Source: Manduca sexta
Lineage: Eukaryota > Arthropoda > Insecta > Lepidoptera > Sphingidae
Assembly (NCBI RefSeq): GCF_014839805.1
Contig: NC_051142.1
Span: forward strand, 1,674,001 to 1,738,000
DNA: 64,000 nt
Direction: 5' to 3'
The notes under the pieces are model-generated. The model was not told the DNA's origin. It did not search any database and saw only the letters and a list, made by a program, of their open reading frames with translations. Shown in pieces: positions 36,401 to 48,823 of this stretch (position 1 is the first letter of the stretch; each line of letters begins with the position of its first letter). Both the position numbers and the translations under genes were made by a program.

Positions 36401-36880
36401 CGCGCCTGCGCCAGCCGCCCCCAGCCGCGCCCGCCGCGCACCCGCCCGCCGCACACCCGCCCGCCGCCGCCTGTCCGCGCTGTCGCCTGCCCGACACACA
36501 ATGCCTCTGCAAGGACGACACCAAGAGGGTACACATTACTATTCCGTTGCCAATACCGATCTTTAAAAAATAAATACTTGTGAAATAATTATGTTGAAAT
36601 AGGTACGACTTGTTAAAATTAACCTTTAATAAACTATTTTAAAAGTTGAGTAATATGATTAATTACAGTAACGAAAACTTATAATAGATTCATTTGTAGG
36701 AAATAAGAGTAAAATACGTCCTTTTTGTGTCCCCAGGAGGAGGATTTCGACCCGCATGCGTTCGTGGCGGGGTTCCCGGACAGCGCGTTCTCGCTGGCGG
36801 CGCGGCTGCTGGACCCCAACCCGCGCACGCGCATCTCCGCGGCGGACGCGCTGCACCACCCCTTCCTCAGCGCCTGCTGA
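30433..36880 (+). CDS. Cdc7: Cdc7 kinase (DDK catalytic subunit), 10 coding exons
   Basis: Ser/Thr kinase that, with Dbf4, phosphorylates MCM2-7 to fire replication origins. Exons 30433-30562, 31696-31921, 32464-32557, 32819-32961, 33326-33440, 33846-33977, 35490-35654, 35918-36058, 36304-36528 and 36737-36880 keep phase and give 504 residues. Landmarks: glycine loop IGEGTFSSVY, catalytic Lys in WFAIKHL, helix-C Glu in RIEHELRCL, HRDVKPSN, DFGLAQ, GTQGFRPPEVL (Pro where most kinases have Ala in APE), DMWACGVVL, and a C-terminal DPNPRTRISAADALHHPF. As in the family, inserts interrupt the kinase fold: exons 5-7 form the long insert between DFG and PPE, and exon 9 an Ala/Pro/His-rich insert with a CPRC and CLC pair that may bind zinc. 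Exons 4, 5 and 7-10 are strikingly GC-rich. Introns 1 and 6 exceed 1 kb. Confidence 0.94.
30563..31695 (+). other. Cdc7 intron 1
   Basis: A 1.1-kb AT-rich intron. Nothing recognisable is inside. Confidence 0.75.
34082..34758 (+). mobile_element. Non-autonomous Helitron, structurally complete
   Basis: It begins TC after a host A (34081) and ends CTAG before a host T (34759), the classic A/T insertion without target duplication. Near the 3' end GGTGA (34730-34734) pairs with TCACC (34743-34747), a hairpin 7 nt upstream of CTAG. The first 80 bp (TCTATATATATAAAAATC, then a GTTCGTTAGTCTCGC stretch and GAGAACGGCTGAACCGATTT) match a leader I recall from lepidopteran Helitrons. No Rep/helicase frame is present, so it depends on an autonomous copy. 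Confidence 0.8.
35013..35347 (-). mobile_element. tRNA-derived SINE with 11-bp target duplication
   Basis: The repeat ATCAAATAATA occurs exactly at 35002-35012 and 35348-35358, flanking the element. On the minus strand it starts GAAGCGGCGATAGCCTAG with Pol III box A and has box B GGTTCAAATCC (plus strand 35282-35292), then a conserved body and a TAATACAGGGCTGATATT tail. It lies in Cdc7 intron 6, opposite to the gene. Confidence 0.88.
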
Positions 36881-39800
36881 CCCGCGCTCACGGCACGGCT
36901 CGCGCGACACACGCGGGTGCCAACACTTGCGTGGCGTTCAGTGCGGGCAGTGAGGTTAGTGGAGGGATAACACGTCCCTCCTCTAAACCCTGAGGGTCGG
37001 CAACGTGCCGACGATGTTGTACGTCGTTGGGCTATAGCAATCACGTACTGTCTGGTTAATAGTTTACTCACTCTGCTATAAAAACTGCCACTAAATATGG
37101 CCACGGCCATTCGTGATATCTTCCTTATTATACAGATTTTAGATATGTTTAACCCCCATCGCAAAAGGAGTGTTATCAATTTAACCCTTTATAGTCAAGT
37201 GCGATTAACTCCAAAGTAAAGCATTTTTATTATACCCGCGTATTTAGTTAGTTAATTTGATAAAGCAGCTGTCATAATGTTACACTCTTTGCCTGAATAG
37301 TATATTATATGGCATTATACCCGGATCCGAAAAGGGAAGTTATGATGACGGGTGCGAATTGCTTCGTTGCCATTTCGAACAAAAATATTTATTGTAGCTT
37401 CGCGTTCGAGTATTTTGTCGTGTGACAAACGTGTTAGCGGCAGAGAGATGTGCAGATGTCAATGTTTATGACCGGTCTGAAGTTGGCAACGAGTGGCGAC
37501 CTAATTGATTTTAAATATTAACGAGTATCGATCGGAATTGTTAGTTAATTTTAAATGATATCTCGCGGATCAATCCCGGGAATGGATCAATCAGAATAAG
37601 GGTTTGTTTAATACCAACCCTTGTACTGATGGGTCGCTGTCCAAATATAATGAATGAACTTTAATACGTTTTTTCATTATTTTCGGGCGTGATCCGCAGA
37701 CATTTCATTAACTTCGACTAGTATTAATTTTTTTTTTAATTTTAAAAGGATCAATACTACATTATTAGAGACGGATATTGTGACAAGCTTCAGACCAATC
37801 AAACTTGTGTTATATTTATTTAGCGCCCGTTCACTGCGTCATTAAGTATTACTCGTCGTAAATAAGAGCGAACAATTACTACCAATTATGCCTACTCGTA
37901 CTTAATTTATTATTTGTTTATAAGAGCTCTAACCTTACCAATAAAATTCATTATACAAAGTTTTAATCACTGATTTGTGACTTTCTAAGTTACGTTATAT
38001 AACTTGAAAGGACAAAACACTCGGTTAACATAGAGTAACATATTTATTGGTAAGTTATTCGACGAATAAAGCTACTTGAACATTGTGGCGCTTAGATGTT
38101 AAGTTATATTTTAATTACTTGTATATGTCTTCCTTAGTTCAATTTAATACAATAATCGAATACAACATACATAACTGTTATATTAGAAATAGTTATTAAT
38201 AAATATATAGAATACGCTTCAATTGAATAAAACTGCGCGACTTCTAAAGTGGCGTACACACTAGCGTATTGTTAACGAGTGGTTACAGTAACGAATATAC
38301 AAGCTATACTCTACTACCCTTACAAATTCAACTATACACTTATTAAGTCGTCATATATATGCTGCTAGTCTTTATTGGTATTAGTCATGACTTCTGAGTA
38401 TTGTAAGTTTACTTCATCAGTTTTGTTCACATTTAGTCATGAAGTTAGGTACATAACAGTTCCTGTAGACTCACGCGCACGCTGGTTACTATATCGGCTA
38501 CAATACGCTAGAGTGGATGCGATATAAATCTCAATAATGAAGTGCCCACCGCGCAGTCAATATTGCATACCAGACTATATACAATGTAATATAATGCTTG
38601 TTACTCATACACGAACCGCTAAACGGCGTAACAACACACCGACCAAAATAGCTTTAAATTTATGGTAGATCATATTAGTTGGTTGAAAGACAATAAGCCT
38701 TATAATATTATAATCGAATACATAAATATGGTCGATTGAAAAGGTTGCTCGTGTTGGCGAAATATCCTAAAATCGCTGTCAGTTACTGTAATGAATCAAA
38801 CATTCTAAATAAGTACAGTGTGATTATTGACTGACTACCTATAGCTTATCAATATTTTGTAATGAGCGTGCTTTTATGCTACTAGATAGAATAATACATA
38901 CAAACGGTTGTGTTGTTACGCCATCATAAAATCTATGTACTTGACAAATCATAAGGCTGTGCAGTACCCCTTTTGGGAGCTATTGTTGCATGTTATTCTC
39001 AATATATTCATATTTACATCATATCTGGAAATGAACTGTTTATGTAGTTTAGACTCAGAGTCATGTATTTAGTTGGCAAATGTTTAAATGAAGCATGAAT
39101 ATTCATGCCTGATTCCACATTAAGATTTCTTGTCATGGGTTACCGAGTATAAAGAGTCCAAGTCTAGAAAACACTTGGCGATTAAACTTTCATGTTACTG
39201 CGTGTTCCACGGCAAGTATGTCCAACGCTTTTAACATTAAACAAGGAACTAAGCATGATTGTTACTGGACGTTGGTACAAGGCCTAAGTTACAGTTGTCG
39301 CTCGCTGTCAGTAGCGTTAACGTGGAGCGTCATGTTGCCTGCTCAATACATGGTTTGACGTGATAAGGTTTACGCAGGCTTTTTTGAGCTATAAGAAAAA
39401 AAATGTTGGTACTTTAGCTCCCGCCTTCACCTTTAATGGTACTATATTTCTGAGTTTAGTCAATTCGATTGTGAAATGAATTAGTTTCTTAATATTATGT
39501 TACCCTGTCTTCGCTAACTCGACAATGAATTTACAAATATGATGGATGTGTGTCGTGGCGAGAGGTTGGTCTTGTTATTGTGATTACATTAGACGTCAAA
39601 GATGAACGTAAGTCACTTCAAAGAGATGCCCTCGCATCTTCAGAGCTGTAACAAATTGCTCACATTATAATTGAAGTACCTATAAAAGGAAAGCTACATG
39701 AATTTGTGTTATGTTTTATATCCAAGTTCTTCTCAGTATTTATTTTACAATGTATTAATGTATCCATTTTGATGCGTTTTCAATATTGGTGAATAGACAC

Positions 39801-42800
39801 GAGTTCTACAAAACAGATAAAAATGTCTCGTAAAGTTCGGTACTTATTGGCGTATACTGACCGTTGACTACTTTCGCGCCGTAACACTATGAAGGATTTT
39901 ACAATCTGTCATTTAAATCTACGACACAGCATACGCTTTTATAATTCTACATGAGTTCCCGTAGCAGTTATTGCGAATTATTTATCGTAGTACGTTAGTG
40001 TATAGCATCGAAGGTTGTCAGTCTGTCCGTCACGTCTGTACGCATCATGAGATCACTGCAATCAATGCTCTGTTGAAATAACAAATGTATCGAGTATTTT
40101 CTTCTACTCAATTGATCATTACCATTTAAAAATTGTATAGTGATCCAAATAATATCTGAACGGATACAATAAGTATGTTTTAATTGTTTTTGTGTCGTAT
40201 TTTGTGTAATGACGTACAGAAGTGACGCCAGAAACCTTAATTTACGCTCAGACACGAAGTTGTCGTTTAATTTACTGTTGTTTAGTTGTAAAGAGATCTC
40301 AGAATTAGTTACATATCAGTACAAAGTAGAATATGGTAGATGGTCCCGCGCCCGCTCCCGCGGCCTGCAAGTGCAAGTGTGCAAGTGCCTTAATACTTGT
40401 GTTCAGAAGACGTTGTGTTACCTCATTGTTGACAACCTCTGATTAAACTCAATACCAAATTATTGTTGTTTTTTTTTTACACTAACTGGTGGCTGTGAAT
40501 GAGGGGGGGGGGGGGATAAGGACAGGTTAAAACAAAGAGAAATCGTGTTTACGCCCCTGGGAATCCAAAACGATATTTAAAAAAAAAACGAAACCAAGAT
40601 TTCCAAAATATATTTTTATTAAAGAAAAATCTATTTTAAAGCAGTCTTTATGTCTACTGTACACATAAATTAAAACGAATGGTTTCGCTTCATTCGTACC
40701 GTCAGCAACGCAAGTCATGCAAATAATTTAGTAGACTTATGACTTAATAGGAAACTTCGAAAAAGCGGCACTTTCGTTCCTTCCCTTCTGTAGATTACAT
40801 TATGGAATAATTACAATTTCTGAGTGCTCTTATCATTGAAATATGGTGATGAAGAGTTTGAACGCCTTTACTTATAAATTATAGGTAATACTCAAATTTT
40901 GCTTATACCAATGGTGCATATGAAATATAAATTAGGAACAATTGTATTTCATTATCTTTACATTATGGTTTTAAAATAATAAAGCATAATATGCTTAATT
41001 ATATAATTGTCTACGTAAATATTTATTAAAACATCTGGGGAGACCCTCAGATATTTTTGAGAGGTAATAAATATTTCTGACAACTATTTGGATACCAAAG
41101 GGAATAATATTATAGATAAAAGTATTTTATTATTATCACGTGTCTATTTTTACCCGGCATTTAAAGTGCCTGGTGACTCTCAACTAAATTGATGATCAAC
41201 ATGAGAAATATTTAGTTACCTCTACTACACACCACGATCAGTGGCGGCTCTACGATGGAAAATATTGTAAACCCGATGTTGTTACTATAAAAGCGTTAGT
41301 GTTTCGCACAAACACACACACTCACACATACGCCTTGTATCCTAAGGGATGAGCGGAGGCGCAACTGGTGCAAACGCTTTCCGCCGTATTTATCCCGTTA
41401 CATAACAAAGGGGGCGACCCAATCGCCAGAGCGGGCAGAAATCCCAGACCCTGGACTGATACTGAGTAGAAAAACTCAATATCACTTTACCCCAGCCGGG
41501 GTTCGAAACCAAGACTATCCCGACTAATGTTTATCGATAATTGGGTCTATCTGTATGACAAATTTCTGCATCCTTTCACTCAGCAGTTTATGCGTTAACT
41601 TTTAACATAAACCATTTTCACAACTTCCAAATTTAGTTAAGAGACAAAATATATCCTTAGAAGGTTGGTTTCTGTTTTATTTCTTGTATCGTAAAGCCGC
41701 TACTGTCTGCATATTTTTTTTCATACGGAAATATTAAATCTATTGTTTAAGGCATTATTCACAGATATTTTACCAGGCAGTACACTGCTTTCGGTCTATA
41801 TCGGTAACTGCTACATTATTATATATATATGTATTTGCCTATACAAATATTTTACAGGTATACCCTATAGAATAGCGTAGTACAATAGTGACTATAATAT
41901 TTTGTTACTACTTATTTATACGTTCGCATCCATTGTGAATTCCGTCTACGATCATGAAATAAATGAACGTGGTTGAACACAGACCTGTGTTGCGACACAG
42001 CCCAGCTGCTTGTGGGAGGCTGTGATGGTGTAATTATTCGAGGTTTGGTGTCATATTAATCCTTAAGCTCAGCGGACTATGGGCGCGTGAGTTCCACATC
42101 CACAGGCTTTTCTCTTCCCTTTGGGATGTGAGCTTACATTGTTTCGTATTTCTATAATAATTGGTAGGGCGTGCATTCAGAGGACAAAATCGTCTCTAGT
42201 ATAAAGCCCTAGCTACAACTTAATCATTGTACTGTGGAATGGCTAGCTTTGCAGTGTCCAACCAGTCGAGTAACAGCCTGCTTTGTTATTACATACACAT
42301 CCTCACAATACATGTTACTATTGGGTATTTGGCTTTATTTCTTTATTGCTTTCATTATTTTGTATTGGCTGTTTTGTCCTCCTTTCTATAAGAACTAATC
42401 CAACATTTATGCTAGTTACCAGCTTTTAAAACTGATAAAGATGGTAAGATCCAAACAGAAAAAGGATGAGCAGCTCACTTTGAGGCCACTATTGCGTATA
42501 TGTGTGCGAGCGAGATAGCAACTTGTTTGGATTTCATAATATTTCACGTATCAGTTGCTGCCTTGCCTTAATGTACACACATTTTATTGATGTTTTCGCA
42601 TAAAAATATTTGTATTATTTGATATTTATTTTGCGCATAAAATGTCCAATATTAAAAACAGGCAAACACCCATTTTATAATGTATAAAACCATTTTGCAT
42701 AAGCATGTCGTCGCTGTACAAATGAATTCATAAAATAAAACCACACATACTTAATACAAAATAATCATCAGCGTTACATTTGATTGTTATTTGGTTGTAA

Positions 42801-43137
42801 GTTGTACAGCTTTACCCAAAACATATGTCTCTTTAAGTAGATCGAAGTGTCGAGAATTTGGCACTGTGTTTAAACATCCATAATGTGTTAAAATCCCAAG
42901 CGCTAGAACTGTAAATGACGTTTGTATAAGACTGATGGTCCGCAAAATTAAACAGTATAGATTGTATCTTTAGAGGGTCCAATACTACAGCAAGGAACAT
43001 ATATGACGGCAAGCAATCCCCCAAATTATGTATCTGTTAAAAAAAAATTTCTTTCAAATCAGTCCATACTTTATGTATAAGAAAGACAGGGATCTATATA
43101 GTGGGTAAAGCGGTACCTATATGGCTGACAGCTGGTA
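36881..43137. other. Intergenic region between Cdc7 and Hikeshi 3' ends
   Basis: 6.3 kb between convergent genes. The first kilobase is probably Cdc7 3' UTR; a candidate AATAAA lies at 37940-37945. A run of 13 G is at 40503-40515, and a repeat-like block lies near 41250-41530. Short frames such as 40209-40442 lack any recognisable domain. No RNA gene is seen. Confidence 0.5.
41250..41530 (+). mobile_element. Repeat-like block, possibly a second SINE type
   Basis: A GC-richer block within AT-rich DNA with AC/TC-rich sequence around 41313-41330 followed by CGCCTTGTATCCTAAGGGAT. It contains GGGGTTCGAAACC (41499-41511), a good Pol III box B, but I cannot find a convincing box A. Family assignment is not possible here. 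Confidence 0.4.
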
Positions 43138-45467
43138 CTAGTTCTTCCAGAAGTTAGGGTTCTGTTGCAACCGCCGCTCGAAGTTCTGGTACCAGGTGTG
43201 CAGCGTGTTGAGCGGAATGTAGGACACGCCGGGCGTCGGCGTCATCTGGTCCTGCGTCACCGAGAACGATGCCACGAAGTTCACCAGGTTCTCCAGCATT
43301 TTTTGGGCGAACGTTACGTAGTTATTTGTTTCTTGTGCCTGCACACAATAAATACAGTTTGTAATGTGAATATAACTTTTGTGAAAAACTCTACTAAAAA
43401 TTATTGATTTATGATTTGGCCCTTAGCTTGTTGTTTTAGTGACTAATATAAAATTAATCTGTAGTACTTACAATAAAAGAGCCCAGCAACTGCACATTGG
43501 CTTCTGGTTCGATGGATATGCCGATCTGCGCATTGTGGCAGATTTGCTGCTGCCCGAAAGTGCTTATGAATTTGTTTTCATCTGGAACACCCATATTGGT
43601 TTATTAGTCTTTATAGCCAACTGTTACTTTAAGAATCTACTTAAATTAATGGACTGACTGCTCGCACAGGCACAAGCGAGCCTCGTATTGTGTCGCCAGT
43701 TTCTTAGACTTTACGGTACACCATTTAGGCAACTCGCTTGATGATGCGCGAGCTATAAACCAATAAATACTTACTAGTTAACTCGTGGAGTTTCTTTAAA
43801 TTAGATATCTTAAATATAGTGGATGGTTTGGCGTTGGATATGTGTCCGACTAGCTGCCAGTTGGGCGGCGCGGCGGGGTCGGGCCAGCTCCAGTACACCA
43901 TGCCCGCGGTGCCCGGCGGCAGCGGCGCCGCGCCCGTCAGGAACACCGCCACGTGGTTGATGGAGTCTGCCTCTGTTATCGTCACGAGGAACCGCGTCTC
44001 GGACAACGGCGTGAAGTCTGTTTGCACCTGTTCCATTTAAATGTTTATAGTCTTAACGGTAAAACAGCAATAATGCTAGTGAAATACTCTGTGTCTTAGG
44101 TTGAGAAATGTATGGGTTATCCAGTTCAATGTTTGCATTAGGAGACAACGTAATTCCTTAATGTGATGCTGGTATGATGGTGTCTTCTCTGTTTAAAGTT
44201 ATAAATAAGTAATGGTTTTACATTTTTACTCTCTTTTCTGTTTGTGAGCTTAGTGCAAAATTTTTAGATTATTTCAAACTAACTTGCAGAGCAGCAATAT
44301 GAATATTTATATTATAAATTAAAGCTCAGCTTAAAATTAAAACTCCATGATATGGAAACCCGTAAGATGCCCAAGGTAATTGGCCACAATTTTTATGACA
44401 TTAAAATAATACTATTTTGAATGTTATTAATTAATGTTTTATGTGTTTCCCATTGGGTCCCTGGATGGTTTAAGTTCAGAATTGGACCCAGTAGGTGGTG
44501 CTATATTTGGGTACTAGCTCTAATTCCTGTTTAGGGCAGGACAATGTCTGTCTCGGCCACTAGTACATAATAAATTAACAAAGTTCTACAAAATGCAACG
44601 AACTCAAAACTCGGGCAAAATTAAGTCACATGCTTACATACAACAGTAAGTTTTAAATTCTATGTCCTATACTTAAAAGAAGCCAACATATTATATTGTT
44701 TAATAGAATGTTTATCTGCAAACTGTCATCCTTCATGTTACTTTTGGAATAACTTTAGTCAATTATACTGGAACCCCCCCCAGTCACCACATTCAGTGTT
44801 ATTATGTATAGCAAAATGTTTAAATTCATTACTGAGAAATCAACCTATGAACCTATGAGCCATATATGCAGTTATCCACTAATGTTTGTAACTTTAATGC
44901 ATTAAATTATTAAATGACTTTCCTCGGCTATTCTCTATGAAAGGCATTATGAATTCCCTTCAAGTTTATAAACAAGAAATTGCTTATGAGTCACCAAGGT
45001 TTAGTGCCTACACATAATAATATTATAACACCTTTATATGCAGACTCCTTGTTATATTTGATAATTTATTACAAGACCAGAATTTTATTTGTCTTGCTTG
45101 AGGATATCAAAAAATGCGTGTACAATAAAAAAAAACAGAGAATACAAGATGTCCATATGAGGTATACCGTATAGATTGCAGCAATCATTATAATATGAAC
45201 AAAGCATGCCTATACAATGGTCAGTATCATTATGGGAATATTGTAATCCAGATAATGAAAGACATATCGACATCAACTATTGCTAAATTAATTGATCTTA
45301 GTAATAATATTACTTTTATACCCTGGGAGTTGTAAAAGATAAAGCTTTTTTACTCATTGTAAACCAACACACAAGATGAGTTATTTTCGTCATACTGACA
45401 TAAACTTAAACCAAATTGAATTACTCACCAGCCGTCCGGACACAATTAAGCCAAATACGTTCGACAT
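43138..45467 (-). CDS. Hikeshi: Hikeshi, Hsp70 nuclear import carrier (4 exons)
   Basis: Hikeshi carries Hsp70 into the nucleus during heat stress by binding FG nucleoporins. Exons 45429-45467, 43775-44027, 43472-43581 and 43138-43338 join in phase to 200 residues, against 197 in vertebrates. Matches along the length: MSNVFGLIVSGRLVQTDF at the start, ADSINHVAVFLTGAAPLP and GMVYWSWPD, then NWQLVGHISNAKPSTIFKIS in exon 2, AQIGISIEP in exon 3, and FAQKMLENLVNFVASFSVTQ, QMTPTPGVSYIP and WYQNFERRLQQNPNFWKN in exon 4. Fully colinear with the family, with no missing block. Exon 1 encodes only 13 residues and lies 1.4 kb upstream. The Met beginning an apparent frame at 44036 is inside intron 1 and is not the start. 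Confidence 0.95.
44028..45428 (-). other. Hikeshi intron 1
   Basis: A 1.4-kb AT-rich intron with GTGAGT and GGAACAG boundaries. No recognisable feature is inside. Confidence 0.8.
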
Positions 45468-47116
45468 TTTCTAGAATTTAGTGTTTAAACGTCTGAGCTG
45501 ACTATAAAACGCGCTATTTTGTTCTACTTGCTTCTAGAAACAATTGCATTTTTAGCATCTGTGGTACCTATACTCGTATATACTATAGTTGCGGTACATT
45601 GACAGCTGTTATGCTTGTTATCAATAGATGCGTTTAGTTACGCATTTTGCATGAATATAAGTCTATAAAAAACTTATGGTATATATATTATAACATTTAT
45701 ATATATAATAAATTGTAACTTATTATATTTTTATGTGTAGCAAACTATTTAGTTTTTTGTCAAATAAATAAATTCGGACGAATGTTACGTAAGCATAAAC
45801 CTACGAGTCAAGGCCATTTTCAAGGTCGGTATTTAGTGATATTATTATCAATGATGTGCGAAGCTATGTTTATGATAAAAAAAACAACAGCGCTCAGTTT
45901 CAAGCGTAACGCCAAGTAATTTTCCATGAATATGTTAATATTAGGATGTACCTACCTCTATGTATTCAGTATATTTATACATATCTAAGTACCTACATAC
46001 ATAGGCGATTGGGCTATATTCCGTCTACAAGGGCAAAGGATTTGCTCCCGTAGACGGTATAGGGCCCTCTGACCTCATATAATATTATTTTGCTTCACTA
46101 AAATAAATTTCATCTTACTTTGTACTTACTTACTTTACACAAATTATAATATTTACATTTAAATTAATTTATGAAGGATTTAAAATATTCTATTTGTTAT
46201 AAAAGGTCGAGAGGTACCTACTAACATAGTGTATAAGGTCAACTAATAACTAAACTAGCTGAATGCGAATTATAGAATAGGTACCTATAAGGGAAAAGTT
46301 TAGATCGTGGCACCAGGCCTTGGGTGGTGTCTGTAAAGTAATAAATTGGTTTGAACTGTGATTGCTCGACTCGGTGGAACCCTAAAATGATGATTTAATA
46401 TGAAGTGACTCGATTGTAATAGGTTATTAGATGTATTAGGTTTGGGACGATGATTTTGGGAAATGGAAATTACAATGTCAATAAGAGTCACGTAGCTATT
46501 CATTTATTTATGTTTCAAGAACAAATTCACATCCGCGAGAAAACAACAGGAACTAGCACCCAGATAGACTTAGAATAAACATAACATATATTCTCAATAA
46601 GAAAAACATTGAATTAGAATAGTATAATAAAAAGCGTTAAATGCAACAAATTATGTGAGAGAGCGGACCAGACAAATGGAATAAACAGATAAGCCAAAGC
46701 AAATAATGCTCGTCACAGATAACGACAGTCACAAACGGTCGACAAGCGAAGTGTACGCGGCGCAACAATAAAATTATTACATAATAAATAACACAAATAA
46801 TTACATCACATTACAAACTAGTGTTAATCCTGCACGCAACATTCTGAGCACGAAAATCTCAAACGCGTCTCATCAGGTAAATAACATCATAACAACTGTG
46901 TGTCACACACTAGACTACATATTATAATGTGGAATCACAAACGTAATACTATTATAGTATACAATCAAACGTATGATAATACTTTAAAAAGTAAATTTTG
47001 TGATACTTGTATCATAATATTAACTAGGTATCATACTATTACTAATTATTCAAGATATTCATATTATTGTACTGATATTTCTCAAAGATTAATAATATAA
47101 TATTAAATTGAGGTTT
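45468..47116. other. Hikeshi promoter and P5CDH 3' flank
   Basis: 1.65 kb. It contains a strong foldback at 46011-46067 and a candidate minus-strand AATAAA at 46502-46507, 610 nt past the P5CDH stop. Otherwise AT-rich without gene signal. Confidence 0.5.
46011..46067. repeat. Long imperfect hairpin (foldback element)
   Basis: CCGTCTAC (46021-46028) and GTAGACGG (46050-46057) are exact reverse complements; outside them GGGCTATA faces TATAGGGCCC, and inside GGGCAAA faces TTTGCTCCC. Together they make a stem of about 22 bp with a few mismatches, consistent with a small inverted-repeat element. Confidence 0.65.
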
Positions 47117-48823
47117 TTAGTCCCGCATGTATGGGTAGTCGATCTCTCGCAGCGGCACGAAGGTTTCCTTGATAGATTGCGGCGAGGTCCAGCGCATCAC
47201 GTAGTTGGGGCCGCCCGCCTTGTCGTTGGTGCCGGACATGCGCCCGCCGCCGAACGGCTGCTGCCCGACCACCGAGCCCGTCGACTTGTCGTTGATGTAG
47301 AAGTTGCCCGCCGTCATTTTTAACTCCTCAAGTGCTATTTGTAAGAAGTTCACATCCTTGGAAAACACTGCCCCGGTCAACGCAAATTTGGTTGAGGATC
47401 CAACAAGTGCCAGAGTCTTCATCACGTCATGGTCGTCATACACGTACATAGTGAGCACGGGGCCGAAGATCTCTTCTGTCATTAGCTTGTCATGCGGGTC
47501 AGATGTTTCGATGATGGTGGGCTGCACGAAGTAGCCCTTGCTGCCATCAAACTCTCCACCTCCAAGGATTTTGTTCTTAGGATTTTTTTTGGCACCGTTG
47601 ATGTAGCCTGTGATTCTGGCAAAAGCTTTGTCATCAATAACAGCTGCAGTAAACACAGAGAAATCTGTCGGGTCACCAATTTTCAGTTTGGCCCGTTCTG
47701 CCAGTAAACCTTCTTTGATGGGTTCATACAGAGACTTAGGAATGTATATTCTTGAGCAAGCCGAGCATTTCTGTCCACAATATTCAAATGCAGATCTAAT
47801 AGAGGCATTTACAACTGTGGCCACATCAGCAGAAGGGTGCACAAAGTGATAGTTCTTGCCTCCGCATTCCCCAATCAGTCTGGGATAGTTATGATAGAGA
47901 TTGAGATTCTTGCCAACCTCATTCCAAAGCCAATTGAAAGTTGGTACTGAACCAGTGAAATTAATGCCAGCTAGGAATGGAGATGTTGTGATGACACGTC
48001 CAAAGGTTGGTCCGTCAGCTGGAACAAAATTAACAATGCCATCGGGAAGGCCGGCTTCCCTCATAATATTGAAGATCCTCCAGTTGGACAGAAGAGCAGT
48101 ATCTGAGGGTTTCCACACAACTCCGTTACCCATCAGTGCAGGTGTGTAAGCCAAGTTACCACCTATGGCAGTGAAATTAAACGGGCTGATTGCAGCAATA
48201 AAACCATCAATGCCACGGAACCTAAGGGAGTTTCTTGTCACAGTTGGATTCTCAGATATGGGCTGATATTTGGCATTTTCTTTCAAAAAGAACACATTGA
48301 AGCGGAAGAAGTCAATCAATTCTGCAGCAGAATCAATTTCTGCTTGAACTACTGTCTTGGATTGTCCAAGCATGGTGGCAGCATTGAGCTTTTGGCGGTG
48401 AGCCCCTGCCATCAGTTCAGCAGCATTCTGCCATATGCGGATTCGCTCATTGAGAGGGGTGCGGTCCCAGCGAACCTGCGCCTCCACCGACGCCTCGATT
48501 GCTTTCTGGATAGTCTTTTCGCTAGCGTAATAAAACTTGGCTATCTTTCTCGAGTGGTCATGCGGCATCACCTGGTATTGCGGCTCGCCATCCTTGATGG
48601 TCTGTCCGCCGATGACGATCGGTATCTCCTCGGTGACGGCGGCGGTGCGCTTCAGCTCATCCGCCAACTCGGCTCGCTCACGGCTGCCGGCGCGGTACGC
48701 CAGCACCGGTTCATTCTCCACATTGTTGTTCTGCAACTTGGGTATCTCCACCACGCTCGAGATGCATCGCTCCAGGGAGCGTCCGCGGAGCGCTCTCGAG
48801 CACACCGTCAGCATCGCGCTCAT
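47117..48823 (-). CDS. P5CDH: Delta-1-pyrroline-5-carboxylate dehydrogenase, mitochondrial
   Basis: ALDH4 enzyme that oxidises glutamate semialdehyde (from P5C) to glutamate with NAD+, the last step of proline breakdown in the mitochondrial matrix. The uninterrupted frame gives 568 residues, near the human 563. Seen in it: a basic N-terminus with Arg residues and no early acids (MSAMLTVCSRALRGRSLERC), likely a targeting sequence; the NAD-binding FTGSVPTF near residue 290; the general-base Glu in IGECGGKN near 319; the catalytic Cys in GQKCSACSR near 353; and EEIFGPVLTMYVY. Start: ATG at 48823; an in-frame stop lies at 48836-48838 and the only earlier candidate codon is GTG. The gene has no intron, unlike all its neighbours. 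Confidence 0.95.
   Translation of the reverse strand: MSAMLTVCSRALRGRSLERCISSVVEIPKLQNNNVENEPVLAYRAGSRERAELADELKRTAAVTEEIPIVIGGQTIKDGEPQYQVMPHDHSRKIAKFYYASEKTIQKAIEASVEAQVRWDRTPLNERIRIWQNAAELMAGAHRQKLNAATMLGQSKTVVQAEIDSAAELIDFFRFNVFFLKENAKYQPISENPTVTRNSLRFRGIDGFIAAISPFNFTAIGGNLAYTPALMGNGVVWKPSDTALLSNWRIFNIMREAGLPDGIVNFVPADGPTFGRVITTSPFLAGINFTGSVPTFNWLWNEVGKNLNLYHNYPRLIGECGGKNYHFVHPSADVATVVNASIRSAFEYCGQKCSACSRIYIPKSLYEPIKEGLLAERAKLKIGDPTDFSVFTAAVIDDKAFARITGYINGAKKNPKNKILGGGEFDGSKGYFVQPTIIETSDPHDKLMTEEIFGPVLTMYVYDDHDVMKTLALVGSSTKFALTGAVFSKDVNFLQIALEELKMTAGNFYINDKSTGSVVGQQPFGGGRMSGTNDKAGGPNYVMRWTSPQSIKETFVPLREIDYPYMRD

Noticed and set aside
40209..40442. 77-codon plus-strand frame downstream of Cdc7
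   Set aside because: No domain and no splice or promoter support; the Cys-rich end looks accidental.
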